Origin: Bacteroides ovatus
Lineage (GTDB): Bacteria > Bacteroidota > Bacteroidia > Bacteroidales > Bacteroidaceae
Assembly (NCBI GenBank): GCA_030844565.1
Contig: JAUUNK010000003.1
Span: 1 to 64,000 of the forward strand
Direction of reading: 5' to 3'
DNA length: 64,000 nucleotides
This document shows, piece after piece, positions 54,530 to 64,000 of the stretch (position 1 is the stretch's first letter; each line of letters begins with the position of its first letter). The notes below the pieces were generated by a model. The model had not been told where the DNA came from and ran no database searches. It worked only from the letters and a program-made list of their open reading frames with translations. A program made the translations under genes and the position numbers.

Positions 54530-57500
54530 CCGGAAACTTTCCCAAAGCTCTTACACAGCCTTCATCTTGTGTAAGAGCTTTTTTCTTTTTATATTCCGTA
54601 GGCGTCACCCCATACACCAGCTTGAAGCACTTGCTGAAATGCTGGGAGTCTTTAAACCCCGTCTTATAAGCTATTTGAGTGAAGTTGTCCGAGCCTTCCC
54701 TGATAAATTCCGCCGCTTTCTTCAGACGTATATTCTTTATAAGTTCCATGGGTGAGATACCTATAAGTGTCTTTATCTTCTTGAAGAGGGCGGAGCGGCT
54801 GATACCTGCTTCTTCAACAAGCGTGTCCACACTCAGCTCCGGATAATCCAGATGCGCTTCGATGAAGCAGACCATCTTGTCCAGCAAATCTTTATCTACC
54901 TGGGGAAGCGTACGAAGTTCCTCTTTCTCCTGGGCGCCCAGGCTGTTTTCTTCTTTATTCTGAATGAGTTCTGAATAATACAATGCCTGGATGCGTTTCC
55001 TTTGTTTAATGATGTTCCATATCTTGGCTATCAGGTAGCTGGCACTGAAAGGTTTGGTGATGTAATCGTCCACCCCGAGCTCCAGACCTTCATTCTGATT
55101 CTCCACATCCGCCTTGCTGCTCAATAAAACAATCGGTATGTGGCAAGTATAAATATTGGCTTGCAGCTTCTTCACCATCTCGATACCTGTCATCCCGGGC
55201 ATCACTACATCGCTGACAATCATATTGGGCAAATACTTCGTTGCCTTCTCCAAGCCTTCTTTTCCGTTGGAGGCCGTCATTACACGAAACTCTTCCGAAA
55301 GAATCGCATGCAGGAAGGAGAGAAGCTCCTGATTGTCATCCACCACTAGAATCGTACTCTTATTGCTATCCTGATTGTCTTCTTCCACCTCGTAATCATC
55401 TCTCGGGAAAAGGGTATCGTCAGCCGAGAAAGAAGCCCGTTCGTCATAGTCGGTGAGGATGAACTCCGTTTCAGGAGCAAAATGGTTTCTACCTCTACAG
55501 AAATAGAGAGTAAAAGTAGAACCTTCGTTCACTTTACTGCGCAGCGTTATTCTGCCTTTGTGAAGTTCCACCAGTTCTTTGACTAAAGATAGTCCTATGC
55601 CCGTACTTTGCTTTTTAAAGATGTCGGAGCTTACGTAGTTTTCAAATCGGTTGAAGATGTTCTCTTGCTTTTCTTGGCTGATGCCATATCCCTGGTCGGC
55701 TATCCGGAGAATAATATCGGTGGCGGTTTCCTCCACCGACAGGTGTATCACTGTGCCTTTGGGAGAATACTTAAAAGCATTTGTAAGCAGGTTGAACAGG
55801 ATGCTTTCCAACTTGTCCGGGTCCGCCCATAGGAACACAGGCGAGGTTTTAGCTTCGAAACTGATTTCACTTTCCCTCTGGATGGCAATCGATTGAAAGT
55901 TATTTATAATATGCCGGATGAAGGGGGCTATTTCTATTCTTTGTACTGTGAGTTTGGATTCGTTCTGTATCTTTTGCAAATCCAGCACTTGGTTGATGAT
56001 TTTCAGCGTACGCTTCGTGTTGCGCTTCACCAGAGCCAGGTCTTGCTGTATGACCGGATTCAGGTCTTTCTGCGAAAGCATGTGATCTATGGGAGCGATG
56101 ATGAGAGTGAAAGGAGTGCGCAGTTCGTGGATAATATCTGTGAAGAATTTGGTCTTCATCTCCAAGACATACTTTTCTATGAAAACGCGGTTGCGGAGTT
56201 TATAGATGATGAAAAGAATATATGCCGAACCGGCTACAATGAGAAGAAATATCACGATGTATAGAAGAATGCCATACACAGACTCCCAGAAAGAAGGAAG
56301 GATGGTAATGGGGATTTCTTTCGCTCGGTTGCTCCACACGCCGTCGCTGTTGGTCGACTTCACCTCGAAGCTGTAGTTCCCTTTTGGAATATTGGTATAG
56401 ACAGCCATCCGGTTGTTCTTTACATAATTCCAGTTATCAAAGCCTTTCAGACGATAAGCATATTCTATCTTGCCGGGAAACTTCATATCCAACGTCTCAT
56501 AATGGATGGTGAATGAGTTTTCTTTGTGACTCAGGACGACCTCTGCAAGTGCGGAAGTAAAGTCTTTCTTCTCCCCGTTTACATGGATATCCGTAACGAG
56601 AAGACGGGAGGTGTAGGTATCCCGCTTCATTCTTTGGGGAGACATAGAAAGCAATCCTTTGTCGGTGCCGAACAACATCTCGCCAGTGGAGAGACGGCAA
56701 GCTCTGCTTTCCGTCAGCAGAAGTCCTTCGGGCAGGAAGCGGCTGTCATATATCTCTGTTGAATCATTATCTGTGAATAGCCGGTAGAGACCGTTTTCGG
56801 AGGGAATCCACAGATTGCCTTCTTCGTCTTCCGCAAGTGTCAGCGGAAGGGTAGAAACCATGTGGAGGGAAGAATAGTTCTTGAAGACACCGTTTTTGTC
56901 TTCGCTAAATCCAGTCAGTTTGTCGAGTCCCCCGCCGAAGGTGGTAACAAAGATGTCATGGCGGCTGCTTTCGAAGACGTCATACACATTGTCACAACTG
57001 AGGCTATTCTTTGCGTTGCTGTCGCGTACAATGGGAGTATAAGCGAGTTTCCCTTCCTGCCATTTGCAGAGCAACACTCCGGAGGTAGTTGCCAACCAGA
57101 CGTTATCTTGATAATCGAGGCATACATTCTTGATTCGTGAGAAACGCGAAGGGTAATCTGCCAACCTGTTGCCACAATGTATGAACCGTTCATTTCCGTC
57201 TTTATCCTTTTCTATATAGTTGAGTCCACCGCCCAGCGTGCCTACCCAGATTCTGCCCTGCTTATCTTCTTTCAGAGAAAAGATGGAGTTACAGTTGAGG
57301 CTGAATGCATCGGCAGGATTCTTTTTATAATAGTTGAGCTGGAAATTCAATTTCCCTTTAGGGAGCAACTTGATAATCCCCTCGTTGCGTGTTCCCATCC
57401 ATATATTTCCTTCCCTGTCTTGCAGCAGAGCATATACGGCATCGAATTTCTCGACTCGACGAGACACTCTCCCGTTGGAATTTAAAAAGCCTATGAAGTT

Positions 57501-58871
57501 CTTCTGCGCGTCATACACTTGAATATCTCCGTTTTTGCCCCCTATCCAGATGTTATGGTCAGCGTCTTCCATGATACTCCGTAACTCGTTTGTCGATGGA
57601 TACCCCTGTACGTCTGGGACGGAAAGAGCGAAAAGGTCTTTCTTGAAAGATACCTTTATCAGACCTTTCGGCTGCTTGGCAATCCACAGGTTATTTTGGT
57701 TGTCAAAGTAGATTTTCTTTATTTTAGAAGGTCTGGATTCGTGGTTGTTCCTGCTAATGGCGAAGAAGAGAAATTCGTCCGCTTTCTCGTCATAGTAGTT
57801 AAGAGCCTCGTTCTTAGAGAATACCCAGAGTCTTCCGTCATGGTCTTGAGATATAGAGCGGCGGGAGTTATCGTATTGCTGGGTTTTGAGTTGATAGTGT
57901 TTGTAGTATTCGCTAAAGGGGGCGATGCGGGTAATTTGCGCCCTGTCTTTATAGGCAATCCATATATGTTTCCGGTTGTTATCTTCATATAATGCATTAA
58001 TGCGCTTACTCAATAGCCGGTTGGAGGTGTCATAGTGGACACCTTCGCCTCGATAGCCGTCTGTCAGGAAGAAACCGTCGTTTTCCGCTACGACAAGGAA
58101 ATGTTCAGAGTCATACGCTTTAATTCGGGTGAGCGGACTGGAAGTGCTGAACTTCAAAGTGGAATGCACGTTCTTCTGAGGGTCGTAAATGTAGAGCCTT
58201 CCGTTGTCGGAACCGAGAATAAACATGCCCGCCCACTTCCGGAAGCTATAAAAGCGGGTGGGAGCAGCCAAGACCAAAGCCGGCTGCGGGTGTTCTTGGG
58301 AGAATTTATAGATTCCCTTATCCGAGACAATCCAAATGATAGAAGAAGTCTGAACCAAGCCTATGATATTGCTGACGTGCGAAGAGCTGTTAAGAACCTC
58401 CTGGCAATCCATCTTTTCTCCACGGGGCGTGATTCTCAATAAGCTGCCGTCTGCCTGAAACACCCAGGTATCTCCGTCGGAAAGAGTGAATATGTTTTGA
58501 ACGGGGGCTGTCTGTTGCGTGAAGCGGGAGAACTTTCTATTCTCCGGAGAGAAGCGGTAAAGAGAGTTCTCGTCGTCCAGCAACCAGAGATGGTTACGGG
58601 CGTCTATCTTTATATCATCAATGCGGTTGGTTGCCAGGTCGTTGGAGTCTCCGGGCAACACGCGGTATGTCACGAACGTGTGTCCGTCAAAGCGGCAGAT
58701 ACCGTTCCAGGTAGTAAACCACATATATCCGTTCCTGTCTTTGATGATGCCGGTTATAGTCTGCTGGGGCAGACCGTCTTCAATGCTGTATCGAGTGATT
58801 ATATGCTGGGGTTGTACAGAGGCGGGATGGCAAAACAGAAAAGCAAAAAAGAATATTATATGTAGTTTCAT
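54516..58871 (-). CDS. Hybrid two-component system (HTCS), divergent from SusC 59027
   Basis: This 1451-aa chain has a signal peptide (1-20), periplasmic two-propeller sensor (to about 770), a Y_Y_Y domain, and a membrane helix (VYGILLYIVIFLLIVAGSAY). It has HisKA with His915 (HELRTPFTL), HATPase boxes NLLTNAFKY, DQGYGI and GIGLSL, a receiver with Asp1221, and an AraC-type HTH (about 1345-1430). The last 20 residues (ALTQDEGCVRALGKFPVTTG) follow the usual end of the family and are encoded by DNA that is also the terminator of the neighbouring gene. It is placed to control the SusC/SusD pair at 59027-63967. Confidence 0.95.
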   Translation of the reverse strand: MKLHIIFFFAFLFCHPASVQPQHIITRYSIEDGLPQQTITGIIKDRNGYMWFTTWNGICRFDGHTFVTYRVLPGDSNDLATNRIDDIKIDARNHLWLLDDENSLYRFSPENRKFSRFTQQTAPVQNIFTLSDGDTWVFQADGSLLRITPRGEKMDCQEVLNSSSHVSNIIGLVQTSSIIWIVSDKGIYKFSQEHPQPALVLAAPTRFYSFRKWAGMFILGSDNGRLYIYDPQKNVHSTLKFSTSSPLTRIKAYDSEHFLVVAENDGFFLTDGYRGEGVHYDTSNRLLSKRINALYEDNNRKHIWIAYKDRAQITRIAPFSEYYKHYQLKTQQYDNSRRSISQDHDGRLWVFSKNEALNYYDEKADEFLFFAISRNNHESRPSKIKKIYFDNQNNLWIAKQPKGLIKVSFKKDLFALSVPDVQGYPSTNELRSIMEDADHNIWIGGKNGDIQVYDAQKNFIGFLNSNGRVSRRVEKFDAVYALLQDREGNIWMGTRNEGIIKLLPKGKLNFQLNYYKKNPADAFSLNCNSIFSLKEDKQGRIWVGTLGGGLNYIEKDKDGNERFIHCGNRLADYPSRFSRIKNVCLDYQDNVWLATTSGVLLCKWQEGKLAYTPIVRDSNAKNSLSCDNVYDVFESSRHDIFVTTFGGGLDKLTGFSEDKNGVFKNYSSLHMVSTLPLTLAEDEEGNLWIPSENGLYRLFTDNDSTEIYDSRFLPEGLLLTESRACRLSTGEMLFGTDKGLLSMSPQRMKRDTYTSRLLVTDIHVNGEKKDFTSALAEVVLSHKENSFTIHYETLDMKFPGKIEYAYRLKGFDNWNYVKNNRMAVYTNIPKGNYSFEVKSTNSDGVWSNRAKEIPITILPSFWESVYGILLYIVIFLLIVAGSAYILFIIYKLRNRVFIEKYVLEMKTKFFTDIIHELRTPFTLIIAPIDHMLSQKDLNPVIQQDLALVKRNTKRTLKIINQVLDLQKIQNESKLTVQRIEIAPFIRHIINNFQSIAIQRESEISFEAKTSPVFLWADPDKLESILFNLLTNAFKYSPKGTVIHLSVEETATDIILRIADQGYGISQEKQENIFNRFENYVSSDIFKKQSTGIGLSLVKELVELHKGRITLRSKVNEGSTFTLYFCRGRNHFAPETEFILTDYDERASFSADDTLFPRDDYEVEEDNQDSNKSTILVVDDNQELLSFLHAILSEEFRVMTASNGKEGLEKATKYLPNMIVSDVVMPGMTGIEMVKKLQANIYTCHIPIVLLSSKADVENQNEGLELGVDDYITKPFSASYLIAKIWNIIKQRKRIQALYYSELIQNKEENSLGAQEKEELRTLPQVDKDLLDKMVCFIEAHLDYPELSVDTLVEEAGISRSALFKKIKTLIGISPMELIKNIRLKKAAEFIREGSDNFTQIAYKTGFKDSQHFSKCFKLVYGVTPTEYKKKKALTQDEGCVRALGKFPVTTG
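54544..54590 (+). terminator. Intrinsic terminator lying inside the HTCS coding end
   Basis: A perfect 14-bp stem (54544-54557 with 54568-54581), 10-nt loop and a T-run (ttttttcttttt). It ends the + strand DUF1735-type transcript and is translated on the minus strand as the C-terminal tail of the HTCS. Confidence 0.85.
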
Positions 58872-58954
58872 CTTGTATTTATTGATTTTTTAATCGGAAA
58901 AACTGGTATGCTGTTATAGGATGGACGGACAAACACAAAAGTTGTACGCTCATG

Positions 58955-58962
58955 CAAAGTTA
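58955..58962 (-). promoter_or_regulatory. -7 element of the second HTCS gene
   Basis: Reads TAACTTTG on the minus strand (perfect TAnnTTTG), 83 bp before the HTCS start, in the region divergent from SusC 59027. Confidence 0.45.
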
Positions 58963-59026
58963 AAAAGATACTCTTCCTTAGTTTTGTGGCAAATAACCTT
59001 TATTAATTAATTCATTTTTGTAATTG

Positions 59027-62000
59027 ATGAAAACGTCTATTAATTTGAAGAACATGCGAATATGGCTGATTATGCTATTCGTTTTCCTGAGTGCCGGCGC
59101 CATGGCACAAAACATCACGGGAATTGTAAAAGACAACCTCGGGGAGCCTGTTATCGGTGCTTCCGTAGTAGAAAAAGGGCACGCCAATAATGGAACCGTT
59201 ACTGACGTGAACGGCAAATTCACCCTGAAAGTTTCGGGAAAATATCCTATCGAAATCTCCTATATAGGATATACGACCCAAGTGATAAACCTGAAAGGAA
59301 GAACTTCCTTCAGCATCATCCTGCACGAAGATACACAAGCATTGGAAGATGTAGTAATAATCGGCTATGGCACGGCGAAGAAAGCCGACCTTAGCGGCTC
59401 GGTCGTATCTATCAACAAAGAAGATATAAAAGGCACACCCACAAGCAATGTGATGGAAGCGCTACAAGGAAAGATTGCAGGCGCAGATATTATGATGAGC
59501 TCCGGGGCTGTGGGCGAAGATGTGGATATTCTGCTGCGTGGCTCGCGCTCCATAAACGGAAGCAATGAACCGCTGTTTATCATCGACGGCGTGCAAGGCG
59601 CCAGCTACAGCCAACTGAACCCGAACGACATCGAACAAATCGACGTGCTGAAAGATGCATCTTCCACCGCCATTTACGGCTCGGCAGGTGCTAATGGCGT
59701 TATTATTATCACCACCAAGAAAGGTATTGCAGGAAAGTTGACGGTGGACCTGGACGCGAAATACAGTATTTCCGGAGGAGCCAACTTCGTGCACGGTATG
59801 AAAGGTGACGAATGGTATCAGTACCAAAGAGAATACTACCGCACCAAGAATGGAGACTATCCGGAGGATTTCTTCCAGATGTTCTCTTCGGAGGCCATAC
59901 AGCAAGCTTATGAGAATGGACAATGGATAGACTGGATTGATGAAGCTACCAAAGGAAACGCTTCACAAAAAGACATAAACCTTTCGATAAGGGGAGGAAG
60001 CGACAAAGTACAGGTATATTCATCCCTGAGTTATAATAACACGCAAGGCCTGCTTTCCAACGAAAACCAGACACGCTACGGCATGAGGTTTAATGTGGAC
60101 TACCAACTACGCAAGTGGATGAAGCTGGGAGTAAATTCGTCCCTCACCTATACTATCAAGAATACAAGAGGCAAGAACATCTTTACCAAAGCGCTGACTG
60201 CCTTTCCACTGGGCAAGCCGTATGACGAAAACGGTAACATCAACATCGAGTTCATAGAAGGGCAAACCTCTCCTTTCGGAGACGAAATGGAAAACCAGTA
60301 TGCCAACGAAACACGTACGATTTATGCCAATGTCTACGGCTATCTGGAGATTACTCCGCTCAAAGGACTTTCATTCCGCTCGCAGATAAGCACTACACTG
60401 AATAACTCCCGTAATGGACAATATATCGGTGAGAACTCGCTGCAAGGAGTTGAAAACGGCTATTCGGCACCCTATGCATACATCAACAACTATTATGGAT
60501 ATGGTTACCTGTGGGACAATGTGCTGACCTACAATTTCGAACCTTTCAAAGGTCATAAAGTAACGTTAACCGGAGTGACATCCTGGAGCCACAATCAAAA
60601 AGACTCCAATAACATGCGGGCTTCCGGTCAACCACTCGATTCTTACCTGTTTCATAATATGGCGTCAGGTATTACCAAGTATGGCGTAAAGTCCTCTTAT
60701 TCCCAGAATCAGAAGATGTCCTATGCATTGCGGTTCAATTATGTATATAAGGATAAGTACATCGCCTCGTTCACTACCCGCTGGGACGGCGCTTCCCACC
60801 TTGCCGAAGGACATAAATGGGAATCCTTCCCCGCAGGTGCACTGGCATGGCGCGTCTCTCAAGAATCTTTTATGGAGAGCACAAAGCAATGGCTGAGCAA
60901 CTTAAAGCTCCGGGGAAGCTATGGTGTCACGGGTAATTCCGGAGGTATGGGAGCCTATTCTTCCCAAACCGGCGCAGCCACCTACTCGGCTGTATCCATT
61001 GACGGCACGCTGAGTTCGATGAGCCAGCTCGTGTCTCCTTACGGCAATCCCTCCATCGGTTGGGAGAAAACCTATCAATGGAATTATGGTGTAGACCTGG
61101 GACTCTTTAACAATCGCATCAACTTGAGCGTCGACTTCTACGACTCCAGGACAAAAGACTTGCTCTTTAGCCGCACATTGCCTATAACTTCGGCTATCAC
61201 CGCATGGGGCTCTCCTATGACCACCTGGCAAAACATCGGCGAAACCAGCAACAAAGGCTACGAAATCCAATTGTCTACCGTCAATATAAAGAATAAGCAC
61301 TTCGAATGGTCTTCATCCATCTCCTATACCCACAACGATGAGAAGATTGTGAACCTACCCGACGGTGACCTTATTGCCAAAAAACTATTTGAAGGACACC
61401 CCATCAAGACCTTCTACGACTACAAATACGCCGGTATATGGGGAACAGCCGAAGAAGAAGAGGCTGCAAAATACGGTTGCCAGCCGGGTTATGTGAAGAT
61501 TCATACCGTGGAGCAGTTCACTACGGATGAGAATGGCAATCAGGTGGGAGACGGCGGAGTACATACCTACAGTAATACACGCGACCTCCAGATATTAGGC
61601 TCGAATGTACCCGACGGCATCCTGGGTATCAACAATACATTTAAGTATAAAGGATTTGACCTGAGCGCCTTTGCCATCATCCGATACGGACAGATGATAG
61701 AAAGCAAAACTATCGGCTGGTATTCTACCAAGGGTGACAATCAGCCGCGAGGCACCGATTACTGGACTCCGGAGAACCAATCGGCATACTTCCCCCGGCC
61801 GGGTATTGCCAGTACCACGGGAATAGAATCTTTGAAATACATCGACGGTTCTTATGCTAAGATTAAGAATATCACTCTGGGATATACCCTACCCCAAAGA
61901 CTGTGTAAAACGCTGGGACTGGAGAAATGCCGGATCTATGCCACCGCTTACAACGTGTTTGTATTGCCGTTCAAGAGCGAGCTAAAGCATACGGACCCCG

Positions 62001-62068
62001 AAAACAACGGTTCCGACACCTTCCCGCTTTACAAAACTTATCTACTGGGGCTTAATGTATCATTTTAA
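59027..62068 (+). CDS. SusC-like TonB-dependent transporter of a further PUL
   Basis: The ATG at 59027 gives 1013 aa; an ATG at 59054 (MRIWLIMLFVFLSAGAMAQ) is also possible and gives a more compact signal peptide. The regulatory-like domain follows (NITGIVKDNLGEPVIGASVV). The plug has EDVVIIGYGTAKKADLSGSV, DILLRGSRSINGS, LFIIDGVQG, and VLKDASSTAIYGSAGANGVI; the barrel ends LLGLNVSF. It is divergent from the HTCS at 58871, its probable regulator. SusD follows after 24 bp. Confidence 0.95.
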   Translation: MKTSINLKNMRIWLIMLFVFLSAGAMAQNITGIVKDNLGEPVIGASVVEKGHANNGTVTDVNGKFTLKVSGKYPIEISYIGYTTQVINLKGRTSFSIILHEDTQALEDVVIIGYGTAKKADLSGSVVSINKEDIKGTPTSNVMEALQGKIAGADIMMSSGAVGEDVDILLRGSRSINGSNEPLFIIDGVQGASYSQLNPNDIEQIDVLKDASSTAIYGSAGANGVIIITTKKGIAGKLTVDLDAKYSISGGANFVHGMKGDEWYQYQREYYRTKNGDYPEDFFQMFSSEAIQQAYENGQWIDWIDEATKGNASQKDINLSIRGGSDKVQVYSSLSYNNTQGLLSNENQTRYGMRFNVDYQLRKWMKLGVNSSLTYTIKNTRGKNIFTKALTAFPLGKPYDENGNINIEFIEGQTSPFGDEMENQYANETRTIYANVYGYLEITPLKGLSFRSQISTTLNNSRNGQYIGENSLQGVENGYSAPYAYINNYYGYGYLWDNVLTYNFEPFKGHKVTLTGVTSWSHNQKDSNNMRASGQPLDSYLFHNMASGITKYGVKSSYSQNQKMSYALRFNYVYKDKYIASFTTRWDGASHLAEGHKWESFPAGALAWRVSQESFMESTKQWLSNLKLRGSYGVTGNSGGMGAYSSQTGAATYSAVSIDGTLSSMSQLVSPYGNPSIGWEKTYQWNYGVDLGLFNNRINLSVDFYDSRTKDLLFSRTLPITSAITAWGSPMTTWQNIGETSNKGYEIQLSTVNIKNKHFEWSSSISYTHNDEKIVNLPDGDLIAKKLFEGHPIKTFYDYKYAGIWGTAEEEEAAKYGCQPGYVKIHTVEQFTTDENGNQVGDGGVHTYSNTRDLQILGSNVPDGILGINNTFKYKGFDLSAFAIIRYGQMIESKTIGWYSTKGDNQPRGTDYWTPENQSAYFPRPGIASTTGIESLKYIDGSYAKIKNITLGYTLPQRLCKTLGLEKCRIYATAYNVFVLPFKSELKHTDPENNGSDTFPLYKTYLLGLNVSF

Positions 62069-62092
62069 ATTAATCATTCAACAAGAACAAAT

Positions 62093-63967
62093 ATGACTAT
62101 AAAGAATTGGCTGACAATATTATTAACGGCAGCAACCGTAAGCAATACTTCTTGTACGCTCGATGAATACAATCCCTCGGGATACACTATGGATGCACTG
62201 TCTATTTCGGAAGAAGGTTACCAAACTATTCTTAATAACATTTACTTCGGCATGGAAAGAGCCCTCTATGGCTACGGACAGTTTATGTGGATAACTGAAG
62301 GAGGCACTGACATCTGGACATCCCAGAAGAATAGCGACAACCTTTATTTGAAATACGGTATGGGGTCGGACTTTGCCAACAACATGATGCTCAACACCTT
62401 GAATTGTTGCTATGACGGTATATGCTATTGCAACCAGGCAATCGTGCAAGCGGAGAAAGTTCCTTTCGCTTCTCCGGACGAGAGAAACCGGAAAGTAGCG
62501 GAAGCCCGCTTTATGAGAGCAGTATATTACTACCACCTGGTAGAACAAATGGGCGGAGTGAAACTGCAAATGACGCCTGCCGAAAGCGTAGACATACATC
62601 CCGGCAAAGATGCTCCACTGGATATTTATGAAAAATGTATCATCCCCGACCTGGAGTTTGCCGCCGAATGGCTACCGGTGGAAGAGAGAACCACCCGTCC
62701 TTCGAAGAAATCCGCCATGGGCATGTTGGCAAAAGCTTGCCTGCAATCTGTAGAGTATGATTCTTCCAAGAAGTACGCCCAAAAGGCTCTGGACGTAGCT
62801 GTAGAAATGATGGAAGACTGCACCAACGGAGGGACGACGTTAGGAGTTTATATGTATGACAACCTGGACGACGTCTTCGATGAGAGCAATAACTTCACCA
62901 ACAAAGAGGCTTTGTGGAAACACCGCTATGTAGTAGGAGGTGTAAGTAACCAAGCGTGGATAATGAATCAGAACAATGAGCAGTTCTATTGCCCGCTTAC
63001 CGCTTTCTCCGCCATCCAATTCAAGACGGACTTGCATTCGGGCAACGAATACGAAGGATTGTCTGATTACCAGATTGCAGACAGACGTGCCGGAGGGACC
63101 TTCATGCCTTCCAAGTATTTACTGGATTTATACATACAGGAAGATGGAACCTTGGACCCGAGATACCACAAGTTCTTCCAAACGACATGGACCTGCAACA
63201 AAGACAAAGGTCAGGCGTGGAGCGAGTCGCAAGTGAAGCAGTTTGATAAAAACCTGGACTCACCCGCTATCTCAACAATGGTGACCGACCCGGAAACAGG
63301 AAATGAAAAGCGTGAATACACCAAATTCCTTTTCGGAGAGAAAGCATTGGAGTTCATCCGTCCGGGAGATGAAGGATACGAGGAAAAGTTGGCAGGAATA
63401 AAAGATGCAAAAATCCTCTATGTAGACTACAACGATGTGTATGACAAAGACAACCAAGTCATTATGAACTACCACCGCGATTATGACAACACAGACGTAG
63501 TGAGCCCCTGGTTCAACTTCTATCCGTCGTTGACAAAGCACAACAGCAGCAACTATTACATTAACAACCTGAGCAAAAAGCGTCTGGGCAATCTGAACGC
63601 TACTTTTATGATGCGTACTCCGGAGGTGTTCCTCATTGCTGCCGAGGCTGATATTTATGTAAACGGAGGGGCGAATGCCATACAGTATATAAATAAGGTA
63701 CGCCAGCGTGCCGGCGCCAATGTCCTGAGCGGTGCAGCCACTATAGAAACCGTGTTGAACGAGCGCGCCCGCGAACTGTGCGGAGAGTATGTCCGCTTCT
63801 ACGATTTGAAGCGTACGGGCAAACTGAACAATACCTATTTAACCTCCACCAACCCTGATGTCGGACAATACTTTATGGATGGTAAACATGAAGTAAGGCC
63901 ATTCCCTAAATCATTCCTTGAAAATCTGGAAGAAGGCGGAGGATATTATCAGAATCCCGGGTATTAG
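62093..63967 (+). CDS. SusD-like glycan-binding lipoprotein of a further PUL
   Basis: This 624-aa lipoprotein has signal end SNTSC (Cys21) followed by TLDEYNPSG. The RagB/SusD body has RKVAEARFMRAVYYYHLVEQMGG, AMGMLAKACLQ, MRTPEVFLIAAEADIY, and a NERARELCGEYVRFYDLKRTG end. It pairs with SusC 24 bp upstream. The remaining genes of this PUL lie outside the window. Confidence 0.95.
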   Translation: MTIKNWLTILLTAATVSNTSCTLDEYNPSGYTMDALSISEEGYQTILNNIYFGMERALYGYGQFMWITEGGTDIWTSQKNSDNLYLKYGMGSDFANNMMLNTLNCCYDGICYCNQAIVQAEKVPFASPDERNRKVAEARFMRAVYYYHLVEQMGGVKLQMTPAESVDIHPGKDAPLDIYEKCIIPDLEFAAEWLPVEERTTRPSKKSAMGMLAKACLQSVEYDSSKKYAQKALDVAVEMMEDCTNGGTTLGVYMYDNLDDVFDESNNFTNKEALWKHRYVVGGVSNQAWIMNQNNEQFYCPLTAFSAIQFKTDLHSGNEYEGLSDYQIADRRAGGTFMPSKYLLDLYIQEDGTLDPRYHKFFQTTWTCNKDKGQAWSESQVKQFDKNLDSPAISTMVTDPETGNEKREYTKFLFGEKALEFIRPGDEGYEEKLAGIKDAKILYVDYNDVYDKDNQVIMNYHRDYDNTDVVSPWFNFYPSLTKHNSSNYYINNLSKKRLGNLNATFMMRTPEVFLIAAEADIYVNGGANAIQYINKVRQRAGANVLSGAATIETVLNERARELCGEYVRFYDLKRTGKLNNTYLTSTNPDVGQYFMDGKHEVRPFPKSFLENLEEGGGYYQNPGY

Positions 63968-64000
63968 TTTATAAACCTCCTTCTACCAATTATTTTCCCA

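Noticed and set aside
58872..59026. A copy of the AAGAC-N18-GACA box before SusC 59027
   Set aside because: The best match (AAGAT-N18-GGCAAAT) has too many differences; this promoter faces a different HTCS.
1..64000. CRISPR arrays, tRNA or rRNA genes, insertion sequences
   Set aside because: No spaced direct repeats, no cloverleaf-type sequence and no transposase or paired terminal repeats were seen by eye.

Overview
The window reads as chromosome of a human-gut-type Bacteroides (Bacteroidota). It contains four SusC-like TonB-dependent transporters (one cut by the window edge), each followed by a SusD-like lipoprotein. It also has two one-protein hybrid two-component systems (HTCS), many lipoproteins with acidic residues just after the lipid-bearing cysteine, and several promoters of the Bacteroides type (-7 TAnnTTTG, sometimes with a -33 TTTG). 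The species cannot be fixed from the sequence alone.

Layout. (1) 1-7925 (+): end of a SusC/SusD operon whose other members are an HExxH zinc-hydrolase lipoprotein, a DUF4302-like lipoprotein and a BACON-type lipoprotein. It has no glycosidase and looks like a protein or peptide uptake locus. A small exported protein follows (8140-8544). (2) 8615-11563 (-): kduI, kduD and a DUF4861-like lipoprotein, an operon for 5-keto-4-deoxyuronate from unsaturated uronides. (3) 11874-19216: mostly housekeeping genes. These are a DEAD-box helicase, an exported lipoprotein tyrosine phosphatase, a LOG/SIS/PfkB operon, an M16 peptidase and an S24-type repressor. (4) 19323-23579 (-): a large GH2 enzyme with two C-terminal discoidin-like modules. 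(5) 23690-26700: an AT-rich accessory stretch with an orphan minimal nucleotidyltransferase, an NVEALA-type secreted peptide beside a membrane-tethered winged-helix regulator, a small promoter-ORF-terminator unit and a perfect 16-bp inverted repeat.

(6) 26703-54529: a large composite polysaccharide utilization locus (PUL). The first transcription unit is SusC, SusD, a SusE/F-like protein, a one-domain SusE-like protein and a GH31 enzyme. A reverse-strand HTCS lies between it and a second block of GH31, GH76, GH3, an IPT/TIG-NHL lipoprotein, SusC, SusD and a DUF1735-type lipoprotein. Short sequence boxes of the form AAGAC-N18-(G/T)ACA(C/T)T occur upstream of SusC (26703), GH31 (40471) and GH3 (44359). 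They are candidate operators that would join the parts into one regulon. (7) 54516-63967: a second HTCS (-) divergent from another SusC/SusD pair, the beginning of a further PUL that runs off the window.

Inferred working model for the composite PUL: the surface GH76 lipoprotein and glycan-binding lipoproteins capture and cut an alpha-linked glycan, and the two SusC/D pairs import oligosaccharides. GH31 and GH3 enzymes finish them in the periplasm, and HTCS 36098-40165 senses a periplasmic oligosaccharide. The substrate is not established; the enzyme set suggests a mixed alpha/beta-linked glucan or mannan-type glycan.
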